Source of the DNA: Chlamydiota bacterium
GTDB taxonomy: Bacteria; Chlamydiota; Chlamydiia; Chlamydiales; SM23-39
NCBI GenBank assembly: GCA_027459365.1
Contig: DAIDIM010000189.1
Span: 1 to 5,278, forward strand
Direction of reading: 5' to 3'
DNA length: 5,278 bases
Below the pieces are notes generated by a model, which saw only the letters and a program-made list of their open reading frames with translations, was not told the DNA's origin and searched no databases. Position 1 is the first letter of the stretch; each line of letters opens with the position of its first letter. The position numbers were made by a program, and so were the translations under genes. Positions 1 through 4,935 of the stretch are shown here, piece after piece.

Positions 1-57
1 TCCCTCGGCGGGCGGATCGCGGCGATTCTCGACGGCGGCGCCTGCGCCGTGGGGGCC
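1..57 (+). other. Fragment of a high-GC Sua5/TsaC-type threonylcarbamoyl-AMP synthase gene, probably foreign to this genome
   Basis: Frame 1 from the first base reads SLGGRIAAILDGGACAVG. This resembles the conserved stretch of Sua5/YrdC/TsaC enzymes (make threonylcarbamoyl-AMP for the t6A37 modification of tRNA), where an ILDGG-x-C-x-VG segment is normally followed by (V/L)EST(V/I)VD. Here the match stops after the glycine at bases 52-54, and the next residues, AHSPFW, do not fit. The frame then runs to a chance stop at 115-117 through sequence that belongs to the opposite-strand gene. By hand count 47 of the first 60 bases are G or C, unlike everything that follows. I infer a scrap of another organism's gene joined at about bases 52-60. 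The family assignment rests on about 18 residues and is therefore tentative. Confidence 0.5.
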
Positions 58-630
58 CATTCTCCTTTTTGGGCCAGGCAAAGAGTCGTAGATGGCATTC
101 CTCTCTTCTTGATTTAACAAAATATGCGATTCCAAGGTTCTTCTTTGAGCAAAAACAATGGAATCTTCCCAAGGATTTGCTTGATAACATGCTTCACGAA
201 AATACCAATAATTGGCCAATTTAATGACAGTATGCCCATGATAATCGCTAAACTTAAGCCATTCTGTAAACTTAGATGCGTCAGGAATTTCATCGACATC
301 GAGGAATAAAATATGATCCAATGTTTTTTCAACAAACTCAAATGCAATCATTCGAGAAAAACTAGGCCAAAAACAAGCGGGACGAACCCGTTGAAAAACT
401 TTTTTTGGAATCTTATGCGGAATAAATGGATACTCAATAAAAAGACATTTTGGAAATGCTTGATAAATTTTTTCTAGAAGATCTCTATTTTCCGGTGTGC
501 CATCAAAGAAATGATCACATACAGGAACAATCACCTGTGATGAGAATTGGAGAGCTTGATCCAAACAAGTTTGTATAAATCGACTCTCATTTGTACAAAA
601 ATTAACTATTGTTGCTAAACTATATTGCAT
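1..630 (-). CDS. Glycosyltransferase-like protein with a DxD motif, 3' truncated; last ~20 codons are foreign sequence
   Basis: The reverse frame from the ATG at 630 stays open to base 1, giving 210 codons with no stop. The start MQYSLATIVNFCTNE, followed by a predicted helix (RFIQTCLDQAL) and a strand (QVIVPVCDH), looks like the nucleotide-sugar-binding half of a family-2-type (GT-A) glycosyltransferase. Residues 107-117, ILFLDVDEIPD, carry a DxD motif (D111, D113) of the kind that holds the metal and sugar nucleotide. WYFREACYQANPWED (142-156) follows. Donor and acceptor cannot be told; decoration of surface glycans is a guess. Native sequence appears to end near residue 190. Residues 191-210 are the antisense of the GC-rich edge and should not be trusted. 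No clear Shine-Dalgarno precedes the ATG, and the gene is divergent from trmL. Similar DxD proteins occur outside the GT2 clan, so family placement is moderate. Confidence 0.68.
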   Translation of the reverse strand, partial: MQYSLATIVNFCTNESRFIQTCLDQALQFSSQVIVPVCDHFFDGTPENRDLLEKIYQAFPKCLFIEYPFIPHKIPKKVFQRVRPACFWPSFSRMIAFEFVEKTLDHILFLDVDEIPDASKFTEWLKFSDYHGHTVIKLANYWYFREACYQANPWEDSIVFAQRRTLESHILLNQEERNAIYDSLPGPKRRMGPHGAGAAVENRRDPPAEG

Positions 631-649
631 ATTTACTTGATTCGTAACA

Positions 650-1165
650 ATGAAAATTATTTTGTATCAACCGCAAATTCCACAAAATACAGGAAATCTT
701 GTCCGCACATGCTCTGCGACAAATACCGCTCTTGTTCTTGTTCGCCCCTTTGGCTTTAGCACTGCCTCTCGTCATCTGAAAAGAGCAGGCCTCGATTATT
801 GGAATGAGATTGAATTGATTGAGATTGATGATCTTTCTAAGTTTCTTCAAGAAAGCGGCCTCCCTTTTTTCTTTTTTTCAAGTCATGCGTCAAAAGTCTA
901 CACTGAAGCTTCCTTTACTTGCGACTCTTTACTCATTTTTGGATCGGAAACGACAGGATTACCGCCCTGCTTCTTTGAAAGGTGGCCTGAATATTTTTAT
1001 ACGATTCCGATGAATTCGAAAGCGCGCTGTTTAAATCTTGCAAATAGTGCCAACATTGTGCTGTATGAGGCATTACGCCAAACTCATTTCTCCGGTTTAA
1101 ACAGGGCAAATATGAGTAAAGAGAGCACTCCGCTTGTCAAAACTGAACTTGCGATCGGAAAATAG
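650..1165 (+). CDS. trmL: tRNA (cytidine/uridine-34 2'-O)-methyltransferase, SPOUT family
   Basis: This 171-residue SPOUT methyltransferase would transfer a methyl group from S-adenosylmethionine to the ribose 2'-OH of the wobble base (position 34) of certain leucine tRNAs, in the cytoplasm. All three family motifs are visible: IPQNTGNLVRTC (10-21), LIFGSETTGLP (95-105), and IPMNSKARCLNLANSANIVL (119-138) followed by YEALRQ. The last two build the trefoil-knot cofactor site. The start fits TrmL, whose first strand begins a few residues before the PQNTGN motif. No good Shine-Dalgarno is seen. E. coli TrmL is about 157 residues. Here the conserved core ends near Q144, and residues 145-171 form an extra tail that is entirely antisense to the end of the convergent DUF2905 gene. 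A T6-C-T7 run encodes PFFFF near residue 72. An older name for such genes is spoU/yibK. TrmL versus another SPOUT specificity is inferred from length and motifs. Confidence 0.9.
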   Translation: MKIILYQPQIPQNTGNLVRTCSATNTALVLVRPFGFSTASRHLKRAGLDYWNEIELIEIDDLSKFLQESGLPFFFFSSHASKVYTEASFTCDSLLIFGSETTGLPPCFFERWPEYFYTIPMNSKARCLNLANSANIVLYEALRQTHFSGLNRANMSKESTPLVKTELAIGK

Positions 1166-1302
1166 ATGACCGCACCGTTTTTTCGAACGACAATATCACC
1201 TGGAAGTTTTCCGACCCAACTTAAATAGGGAATATCTATTTTCAAATGGAGGAAAACACCTGTTGCAATCAATAAGACAACAGTAAATGCTAAGAATCTC
1301 AT
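1084..1302 (-). CDS. DUF2905-family small membrane protein
   Basis: The protein has 72 residues and two hydrophobic segments, about 3-20 and 50-69. Between them lies KLPGDIVVRKNGAVIYFP (32-49), the hallmark of DUF2905 proteins: a conserved LPGDI, a short basic hairpin, then YFP leading into the second membrane helix. The usual family length is about 65-75 residues, so it appears complete. The function of the family is unknown; it is presumably an inner-membrane protein. Its ATG overlaps the trxA stop as ATGA (1299-1302), so it is the last gene of the marC-trxA-DUF2905 operon and is probably translated by coupling. Its final 27 codons, including the stop, lie antisense to the end of trmL. Good conservation of the family core makes this the genuine gene and the trmL tail the likelier newcomer. 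Confidence 0.85.
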   Translation of the reverse strand: MRFLAFTVVLLIATGVFLHLKIDIPYLSWVGKLPGDIVVRKNGAVIYFPIASSVLTSGVLSLLIFALFKPEK

Positions 1303-1610
1303 TTGGTCTCAGAGAGAATCATATCGATAATGTTCTTCGCATCTTTTAGTCCTACGATCCGTTTTTTCTCTTGACCGTCTTTGAAAAGAATCATAGTAGG
1401 TACAGATGTGATTTGAAACTGAGAAGCTGTATTTTGTTCAGTATCAATATCCACTTTTGCAATATTTGCTTTTCCTTGAATCTCTTTTTCCACCTGCTCT
1501 AAGATGGGAGCAAGCATCCGACACGGGCCGCACCAATTTGCATAAAAATCGACTAAAACTACACCTTTTGAAATCTCTTTTGAGAAATCAGCATCTTTTA
1601 AATTCTTCAT
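1299..1610 (-). CDS. trxA: Thioredoxin
   Basis: A complete 103-residue thioredoxin, a cytoplasmic disulfide reductase that is re-reduced by thioredoxin reductase and serves ribonucleotide reductase, peroxiredoxins and other partners. It shows VLVDFYANWCGPC (18-30) with the redox cysteines C27 and C30, the buried acid D21, the AKVDID strand with a lysine equivalent to E. coli K57, and the cis-proline P71 in SVPTM. Length equals the family norm, and there is no signal peptide. The ATG overlaps the upstream marC-family stop as ATGA. A GGGG run five bases before the ATG may act as a weak ribosome site alongside coupling. The downstream DUF2905 gene overlaps by the same four bases. I recall thioredoxin lying beside a SpoU-type methylase in Chlamydia, which matches trmL nearby. 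Confidence 0.96.
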   Translation of the reverse strand: MKNLKDADFSKEISKGVVLVDFYANWCGPCRMLAPILEQVEKEIQGKANIAKVDIDTEQNTASQFQITSVPTMILFKDGQEKKRIVGLKDAKNIIDMILSETK

Positions 1611-2227
1611 AAAACCCCGCTTAAAAATAATTTTTCAATTCCCTGAACAAAAATCTCCACTGCAAGTGCCGCCAGGATAAGACCTCCAATTCGAGTCACA
1701 ATATTTAATCCTGAAGGGCCCAATTTTCTTTCCAGCTGCATTCCAAAATAGAGTACAAGCGCCGAGACAAATCCGACCCCTGCTCCACAAATCGATAAAA
1801 TGACCCAATCAGAAAATGTTGAATAGGTATCGGCAGCAACAATTGTTGCACTTAACGCTCCCGGTCCCGCCATTACAGGAATTGCAAGAGGTACAATTGG
1901 AATCACACTTCTCGCTCGATCATCTTCTGTTTGTCTCATTGGAGATATTTGTGCATTCAACATCGAAAGCCCGAGTAAAAACACAATAATGCCGCCTGCG
2001 CATTGAAATGCAGCAATCCGGATTCCTAATATTTTTAGCAATGTTCCTCCACCCCAAGTTCCCGCTACCAAAATCAAACCGACGCTGATTCCGAGAATCA
2101 TCGCAATTTTATTTCGAACTTCCTTTGGTTTTCCCTGTGTCAAATTTAAAAAAACAGGAATTGCAGTGAGTGGACTGCACAGCATAAATAGGGAGACAAA
2201 ATAGTTAATCATTAAAGAAATTTTCAA
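1607..2227 (-). CDS. MarC/YhgN-family integral membrane protein
   Basis: A 206-residue polytopic inner-membrane protein of the MarC (UPF0056) family, with about six hydrophobic spans near 8-28, 41-66, 71-91, 108-131, 140-163 and 179-203. Family signatures are SPLTAIPVFLNLT (18-30), the AGGIIVFLLGLSML segment (77-90), VPLAIPVMAGPGALSATIV (112-130) and RIGGLILAALAVEIFVQGI (179-197). Length fits the family. The role is uncertain: the family was first linked to multiple antibiotic resistance, that link was later questioned, and some members are annotated as amino-acid transporters. Start choice: TTG at 2227, because AAAGGAG (2236-2242, reverse strand) sits eight bases upstream; the next in-frame ATG, at 2212, would be 23 bases from it. 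It is the first gene of an ATGA-linked operon with trxA and DUF2905. Confidence 0.93.
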   Translation of the reverse strand: MKISLMINYFVSLFMLCSPLTAIPVFLNLTQGKPKEVRNKIAMILGISVGLILVAGTWGGGTLLKILGIRIAAFQCAGGIIVFLLGLSMLNAQISPMRQTEDDRARSVIPIVPLAIPVMAGPGALSATIVAADTYSTFSDWVILSICGAGVGFVSALVLYFGMQLERKLGPSGLNIVTRIGGLILAALAVEIFVQGIEKLFLSGVL

Positions 2228-2235
2228 AAGAGAAA

Positions 2236-2242
2236 CTCCTTT
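2236..2242 (-). promoter_or_regulatory. Strong Shine-Dalgarno that fixes a TTG start for the marC-family gene
   Basis: The reverse strand reads AAAGGAG, then eight bases, then TTG. This is the best ribosome-binding site in the window and supports the TTG at 2227 over the ATG at 2212. Confidence 0.75.
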
Positions 2243-2252
2243 GTTACCTTAT

Positions 2253-2282
2253 TGTATACACCAACCTATCCAAAAATGTAAA
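2253..2282 (-). promoter_or_regulatory. Candidate sigma-66/sigma-70 promoter for the marC-trxA-DUF2905 operon
   Basis: Reverse strand: TTTACA (2277-2282; 5 of 6 to TTGACA), an 18-bp spacer, and TATACA (2253-2258), which extends into an overlapping TACAAT (5 of 6 to TATAAT, but a 20-bp spacer). It lies a sensible distance upstream of the ribosome site at 2236-2242 and just outside the inverted repeat. This is a match by eye in AT-rich DNA, without experimental support. Confidence 0.4.
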
Positions 2283-2296
2283 CCTTGGACATATCT

Positions 2297-2467
2297 GAGC
2301 CATTCCCGATGTGCCTCTTCGACGATATTCGGGAATCTTTTCGACGATTTTACCGCCATTCTTCGCAAAGCCATATAACTTAGTAAGATATCAGCTTTGC
2401 GAAAATAGGGTAAACTCGTTCGAAAATATCCCAAATCTCCTCGGAGAATTCACACCGAGAATGGCTC
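2297..2467. repeat. Long imperfect inverted repeat (two ~75-bp arms, 22-nt centre), MITE-like or a large RNA hairpin
   Basis: The left arm is 2297-2371 and the right arm is 2394-2467. When the right arm is reverse-complemented, both begin GAGCCATTC and end TTCGCAAAGC. My hand alignment has 77 columns with 61 identities, 11 mismatches and 5 single-base gaps (about 79%). The innermost ten pairs (2362-2371 with 2394-2403) are perfect. The 22-nt centre holds further short complementarity (ATAT, then CTTA-G-TAAG). Each arm can also fold on itself: ATTCCCGA (2302-2309) with TCGGGAAT (2329-2336) in the left arm, and CTCGG with CCGAG in the right. No transposase, clear target-site duplication or T-run terminator was seen. 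It lies between the divergent marC-family and beta-propeller genes. Origin and function are unknown; a non-autonomous mobile element, a structured leader RNA or a protein-binding cruciform are all possible. Confidence 0.85.
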
Positions 2468-2542
2468 TATCCGTTCGCATCAAACTTATAAGAAAAAAGA
2501 TTTCGCCTTAATTTGGTTTTTGATATTTATCGTGAAATGCAA

Positions 2543-3634
2543 ATGTTCAAAAAATGGGCGTTTTTTTTCACGCTCATCATTACTTCATTATGGTCTGAAA
2601 ACAATAAGGTCGTTGCTACAATTGCTGTGGGCAAAAACCCTGAAGGGATCGCGATTACTCCGGATAGTTCCTTTGCCTATATTGCCAACTCCAACCAAGA
2701 TTCAACGGCAGGTGAAGATTCTGTTAGTGTATTGAATTTAGCAAATAAGTCTTTGGAACTCACAATTCGGGATGCGAGCTTTAAAGCGCCTTATAGAATC
2801 GCGATTCATCCAGATGGGACAAGAGCTTATGTAGCCAATAGTGGAAGCACCACATTGAGTATCATAGATACAACGACCAATCATGTGATTGGTACAATTA
2901 ACGGTTTCGATGGTCCAGCGGGGATTGTGATTACGCCTGACGGGAATTACGCCTATGTAAATAATTATGGACGTGCCGAAGGTGTTGAAAGTGAAAAAGC
3001 AACAGCTGTCAGAGTTGTTGATTTACAAACAAACGAAATTATTGGAGAACCAATTGTTGTAGACAGAGCTCCGAGTAGCATGGCAATCACTCCAGATGGG
3101 AAATATGTTTATGTCACATGTGATGTCAATGGCGAAATCGGCGCTGGGATCCTTCGTATCATAAGAACAAGTGATCATACAGTATTGCCCAAAACCATCA
3201 CCGGGTTTTCTGGTCCGTTTACAATTGCCATCACTCCCAATGGGAAATATGCTTATGTTACAAATTTTGGAAGCAATAACTTTGCTCCTGTTGGAACCAC
3301 TGTAAGCGTTATTGACATAAAGCGTAATGCGGTCATCAAAACACTTTCTGTTGGATCACAACCTTCAGGACTTGCAATTTCACCTAATGGTGCTGTTTGC
3401 TATATAACTAATTATAATACCGTTTATAAAGGGCCCCATTATACAAATTTAACTGCAAGTCAAGGGACCGTTAGGATGATCGATCTTCAGAACAATCTAG
3501 TGTTACCGAAAACCATACAAGTTGGCTTTTCTCCTGGCTCCATTGTCATTTCACCAAATGGCGATTGGGCCTGCGTCACAAATTATACTTCCAATACAGT
3601 GAGCATCATTGAACTTCATGGCGGCATTCCTTGA
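2543..3634 (+). CDS. Secreted seven-bladed YVTN-type beta-propeller protein
   Basis: The protein has 363 residues from the chosen ATG. MFKKWAFFFTLIITSLWS is a typical Sec signal peptide (two lysines, hydrophobic core) with probable cleavage before ENN and no lipobox cysteine, so the product should be periplasmic or extracellular. The mature part holds seven copies of the YVTN unit, P-x-x-(I/M/L)-x-I-(T/S/H)-P-(D/N)-(G/S) then a (A/V/C)-(Y/C)-(I/V)-x-N-like strand, beginning near residues 33, 82, 125, 177, 224, 274 and 330. That is enough for a closed seven-bladed propeller, with N-terminal KVVATIAVG and C-terminal NTVSIIEL completing the ring. YVTN propellers usually bind proteins or glycans, and no catalytic residues are evident. 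The frame is open from a TTG at 2513 and an ATG at 2537; I prefer 2543 because it gives the cleanest signal peptide, though no Shine-Dalgarno decides. The 3' end overlaps the cmk-plsC tail by 19 bp. Confidence 0.9.
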   Translation: MFKKWAFFFTLIITSLWSENNKVVATIAVGKNPEGIAITPDSSFAYIANSNQDSTAGEDSVSVLNLANKSLELTIRDASFKAPYRIAIHPDGTRAYVANSGSTTLSIIDTTTNHVIGTINGFDGPAGIVITPDGNYAYVNNYGRAEGVESEKATAVRVVDLQTNEIIGEPIVVDRAPSSMAITPDGKYVYVTCDVNGEIGAGILRIIRTSDHTVLPKTITGFSGPFTIAITPNGKYAYVTNFGSNNFAPVGTTVSVIDIKRNAVIKTLSVGSQPSGLAISPNGAVCYITNYNTVYKGPHYTNLTASQGTVRMIDLQNNLVLPKTIQVGFSPGSIVISPNGDWACVTNYTSNTVSIIELHGGIP

Positions 3635-4935
3635 GCACCTTTCTCCAACCATAGTTTTAAATCTTCAATTGCATGCATACATCGTTCGATGACGTGCTTT
3701 TCAATTTCGTCCTTGGGAAGGTGCTCGAATTCTTCCCAAAGAATCGGTGAGCCGAAAACGCAGGTCACTTTGCCAAAAAGGGAAGGGAATTTTTTATTCG
3801 ATGGCCATGCTTCATAAGCGCCTTCAATAAAAGCTGGGTAAATGGTCGCTTTTGTCTTTTTTGCTATAAATGAAAAGCCAGGTTTGAAATGGTGCAGTTT
3901 CCCTGTTTTAGATCGGGCCCCTTCAGGAAAAATAATGAGTTTTTTATCTTCAGATAGAAGACGAATCATTTGACGAAGCGCATTGATATCTGCAGATTCT
4001 CTTGTCACAGGATGTGTATTGAGTGCTCGGATGAGTTTTCCAAGCAAGGGCACTTTAAAGAGAGATTCGCGCGCAAGAAAATGGACCTCTTCATTACAGG
4101 AAATGGACAAGATCGGAGGATCGTAGAAGGAGGTGTGATTGGCAATCAGGAGACCTGCTCCCTTTTGAATATGCTTTTCTCCATAAATTTTTAGACGATA
4201 AAAAAGTTTAAAAAAGCCTCTAGCCAATGAATAGACGAGCCAATAGATAAATTTCATCGTCGAAAAACGGCTCTGAGTCTTGGGTTTTAAACGGATGATC
4301 TTTTCTACCACTTCATCAATTGTAGAATCCGATGTATCAATAACAATTGCATCAGGCGCCGCTTTTAAGGGAGAAATAGAGCGGGTCGTATCATTTTTAT
4401 CGCGTAAATTAAGCTCTTCTTGAATTTGATGGATTGCAAGCGGTTCATTATCCGGATATTTATTGATGAGCTCCTTGTATCGTCTCTCAGCCCGAACAGT
4501 AGGTTTTGCAGTGAGAAAAATTTTTAAGTCGGCATCGGGAAATACAATTGTTCCCATGTCCCTGCCTTCAAATACTGCATGACAACTGCGCCCGAATTTT
4601 CTTTGCAGTTTGACCATGTGATTGCGCACTTCTGGGTAGGTCGCAATTTGCGATGCAATCATCGAGATTTCTCGTGTCCGAATCTCTTCGGTGACCTCTC
4701 GATCATTTACAAAATAAGCTCTTTCTTGATCAAAGCTGATTTCAAAATGAAATGAGGAGAGGGCGTCAATAACTTTTTCCTGATTTGCTGGATCAATTCC
4801 ATCATGAACAATTTTCCAAGCAAAGGAGCGATACATGGCTCCTGTGTCAAAGAACGTAAATTGCAGTCTTGCAGCGACTTCTCGCGCAACTGTAGATTTT
4901 CCAGTACCTGAAGGACCATCAATCGTAATAATCAT
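3616..4935 (-). CDS. cmk-plsC: Fused cytidylate kinase / 1-acyl-sn-glycerol-3-phosphate acyltransferase
   Basis: One uninterrupted 439-residue frame carries two enzymes. Residues 1-~215 are cytidylate kinase (CMP/dCMP + ATP to CDP/dCDP): P-loop GPSGTGKST (7-15), DTGAMYR (30-36), the substrate-binding FEGRDMGTIVFPDADLKIF (122-140), and a lid with RAERRYKE, RDKNDTTR and the SPL-AAPDAIVIDTS end. After a short linker, residues ~228-439 are PlsC, which acylates lysophosphatidate to phosphatidate at the membrane: NHTSFYDP (266-273; catalytic H267 and D272), TRES (311-314), FPEGARSKTGKL (336-347) and YPAFIEG (366-372). Both halves have normal lengths and intact motifs. M227 (ATG at 4257) is where a separate PlsC would begin, but no Shine-Dalgarno precedes it, so a true fusion is favoured. 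The gene starts in an ATGA overlap with cdsA. As I recall, Chlamydia trachomatis has cmk and plsC as adjacent separate genes. Confidence 0.93.
   Translation of the reverse strand: MIITIDGPSGTGKSTVAREVAARLQFTFFDTGAMYRSFAWKIVHDGIDPANQEKVIDALSSFHFEISFDQERAYFVNDREVTEEIRTREISMIASQIATYPEVRNHMVKLQRKFGRSCHAVFEGRDMGTIVFPDADLKIFLTAKPTVRAERRYKELINKYPDNEPLAIHQIQEELNLRDKNDTTRSISPLKAAPDAIVIDTSDSTIDEVVEKIIRLKPKTQSRFSTMKFIYWLVYSLARGFFKLFYRLKIYGEKHIQKGAGLLIANHTSFYDPPILSISCNEEVHFLARESLFKVPLLGKLIRALNTHPVTRESADINALRQMIRLLSEDKKLIIFPEGARSKTGKLHHFKPGFSFIAKKTKATIYPAFIEGAYEAWPSNKKFPSLFGKVTCVFGSPILWEEFEHLPKDEIEKHVIERCMHAIEDLKLWLEKGAQGMPP

Larger units (their letters stand above)
2228..2542. other. Intergenic region between divergent marC-family and beta-propeller genes
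   Basis: This is the only gene-free stretch of about 300 bases. From left to right it contains the marC-family ribosome site, a candidate reverse promoter, the 171-bp inverted repeat, and about 75 bp of AT-rich leader before the beta-propeller start. Two short overlapping open frames here (about 61 and 66 codons, one per strand) resemble each other only because the inverted repeat makes the strands similar; I do not regard them as genes. A TATAAG at 2487-2492 could be a forward -10 box, but no convincing -35 box precedes it. Confidence 0.7.

Noticed and set aside
114..347. Open frames on both strands within 114-347
   Set aside because: They are alternative-frame shadows of the truncated glycosyltransferase-like gene, which alone has a sensible motif pattern.
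865..880. T6-C-T7 tract in trmL as a phase-variation site
   Set aside because: It encodes the PFFFF strand in a housekeeping enzyme, the run is interrupted by C, and there is no reason to expect switching.
1150..1185. Possible rho-independent terminator after trmL (short CGG/CCG stem before a T6 run)
   Set aside because: Only three stem pairs with a long loop, and it lies inside the conserved coding sequence of DUF2905.
2249..2434. Short reverse open frame of about 61 codons upstream of the marC-family gene
   Set aside because: It lies mostly within the inverted repeat, has no recognisable domain or ribosome site, and covers the candidate promoter.
2487..2492. TATAAG as a -10 box for the beta-propeller gene
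   Set aside because: The sequence 17-18 bp upstream (around 2464-2469) is not -35-like; a single hexamer in AT-rich DNA is weak.
2311..2511. Short forward open frame of about 66 codons before the beta-propeller gene
   Set aside because: It spans both arms of the inverted repeat; its resemblance to the opposite-strand frame is explained by the palindrome. No ribosome site or family match.
2513..2515. TTG as the start of the beta-propeller gene
   Set aside because: It would put charged residues (DIYRE) ahead of a signal peptide that starts naturally at the ATG at 2543; no ribosome site favours it.
4255..4257. Internal ATG as a separate plsC start
   Set aside because: It is well placed for a standalone PlsC, but there is no stop between the domains and no Shine-Dalgarno upstream, so a fusion is the simpler reading; internal initiation cannot be excluded.
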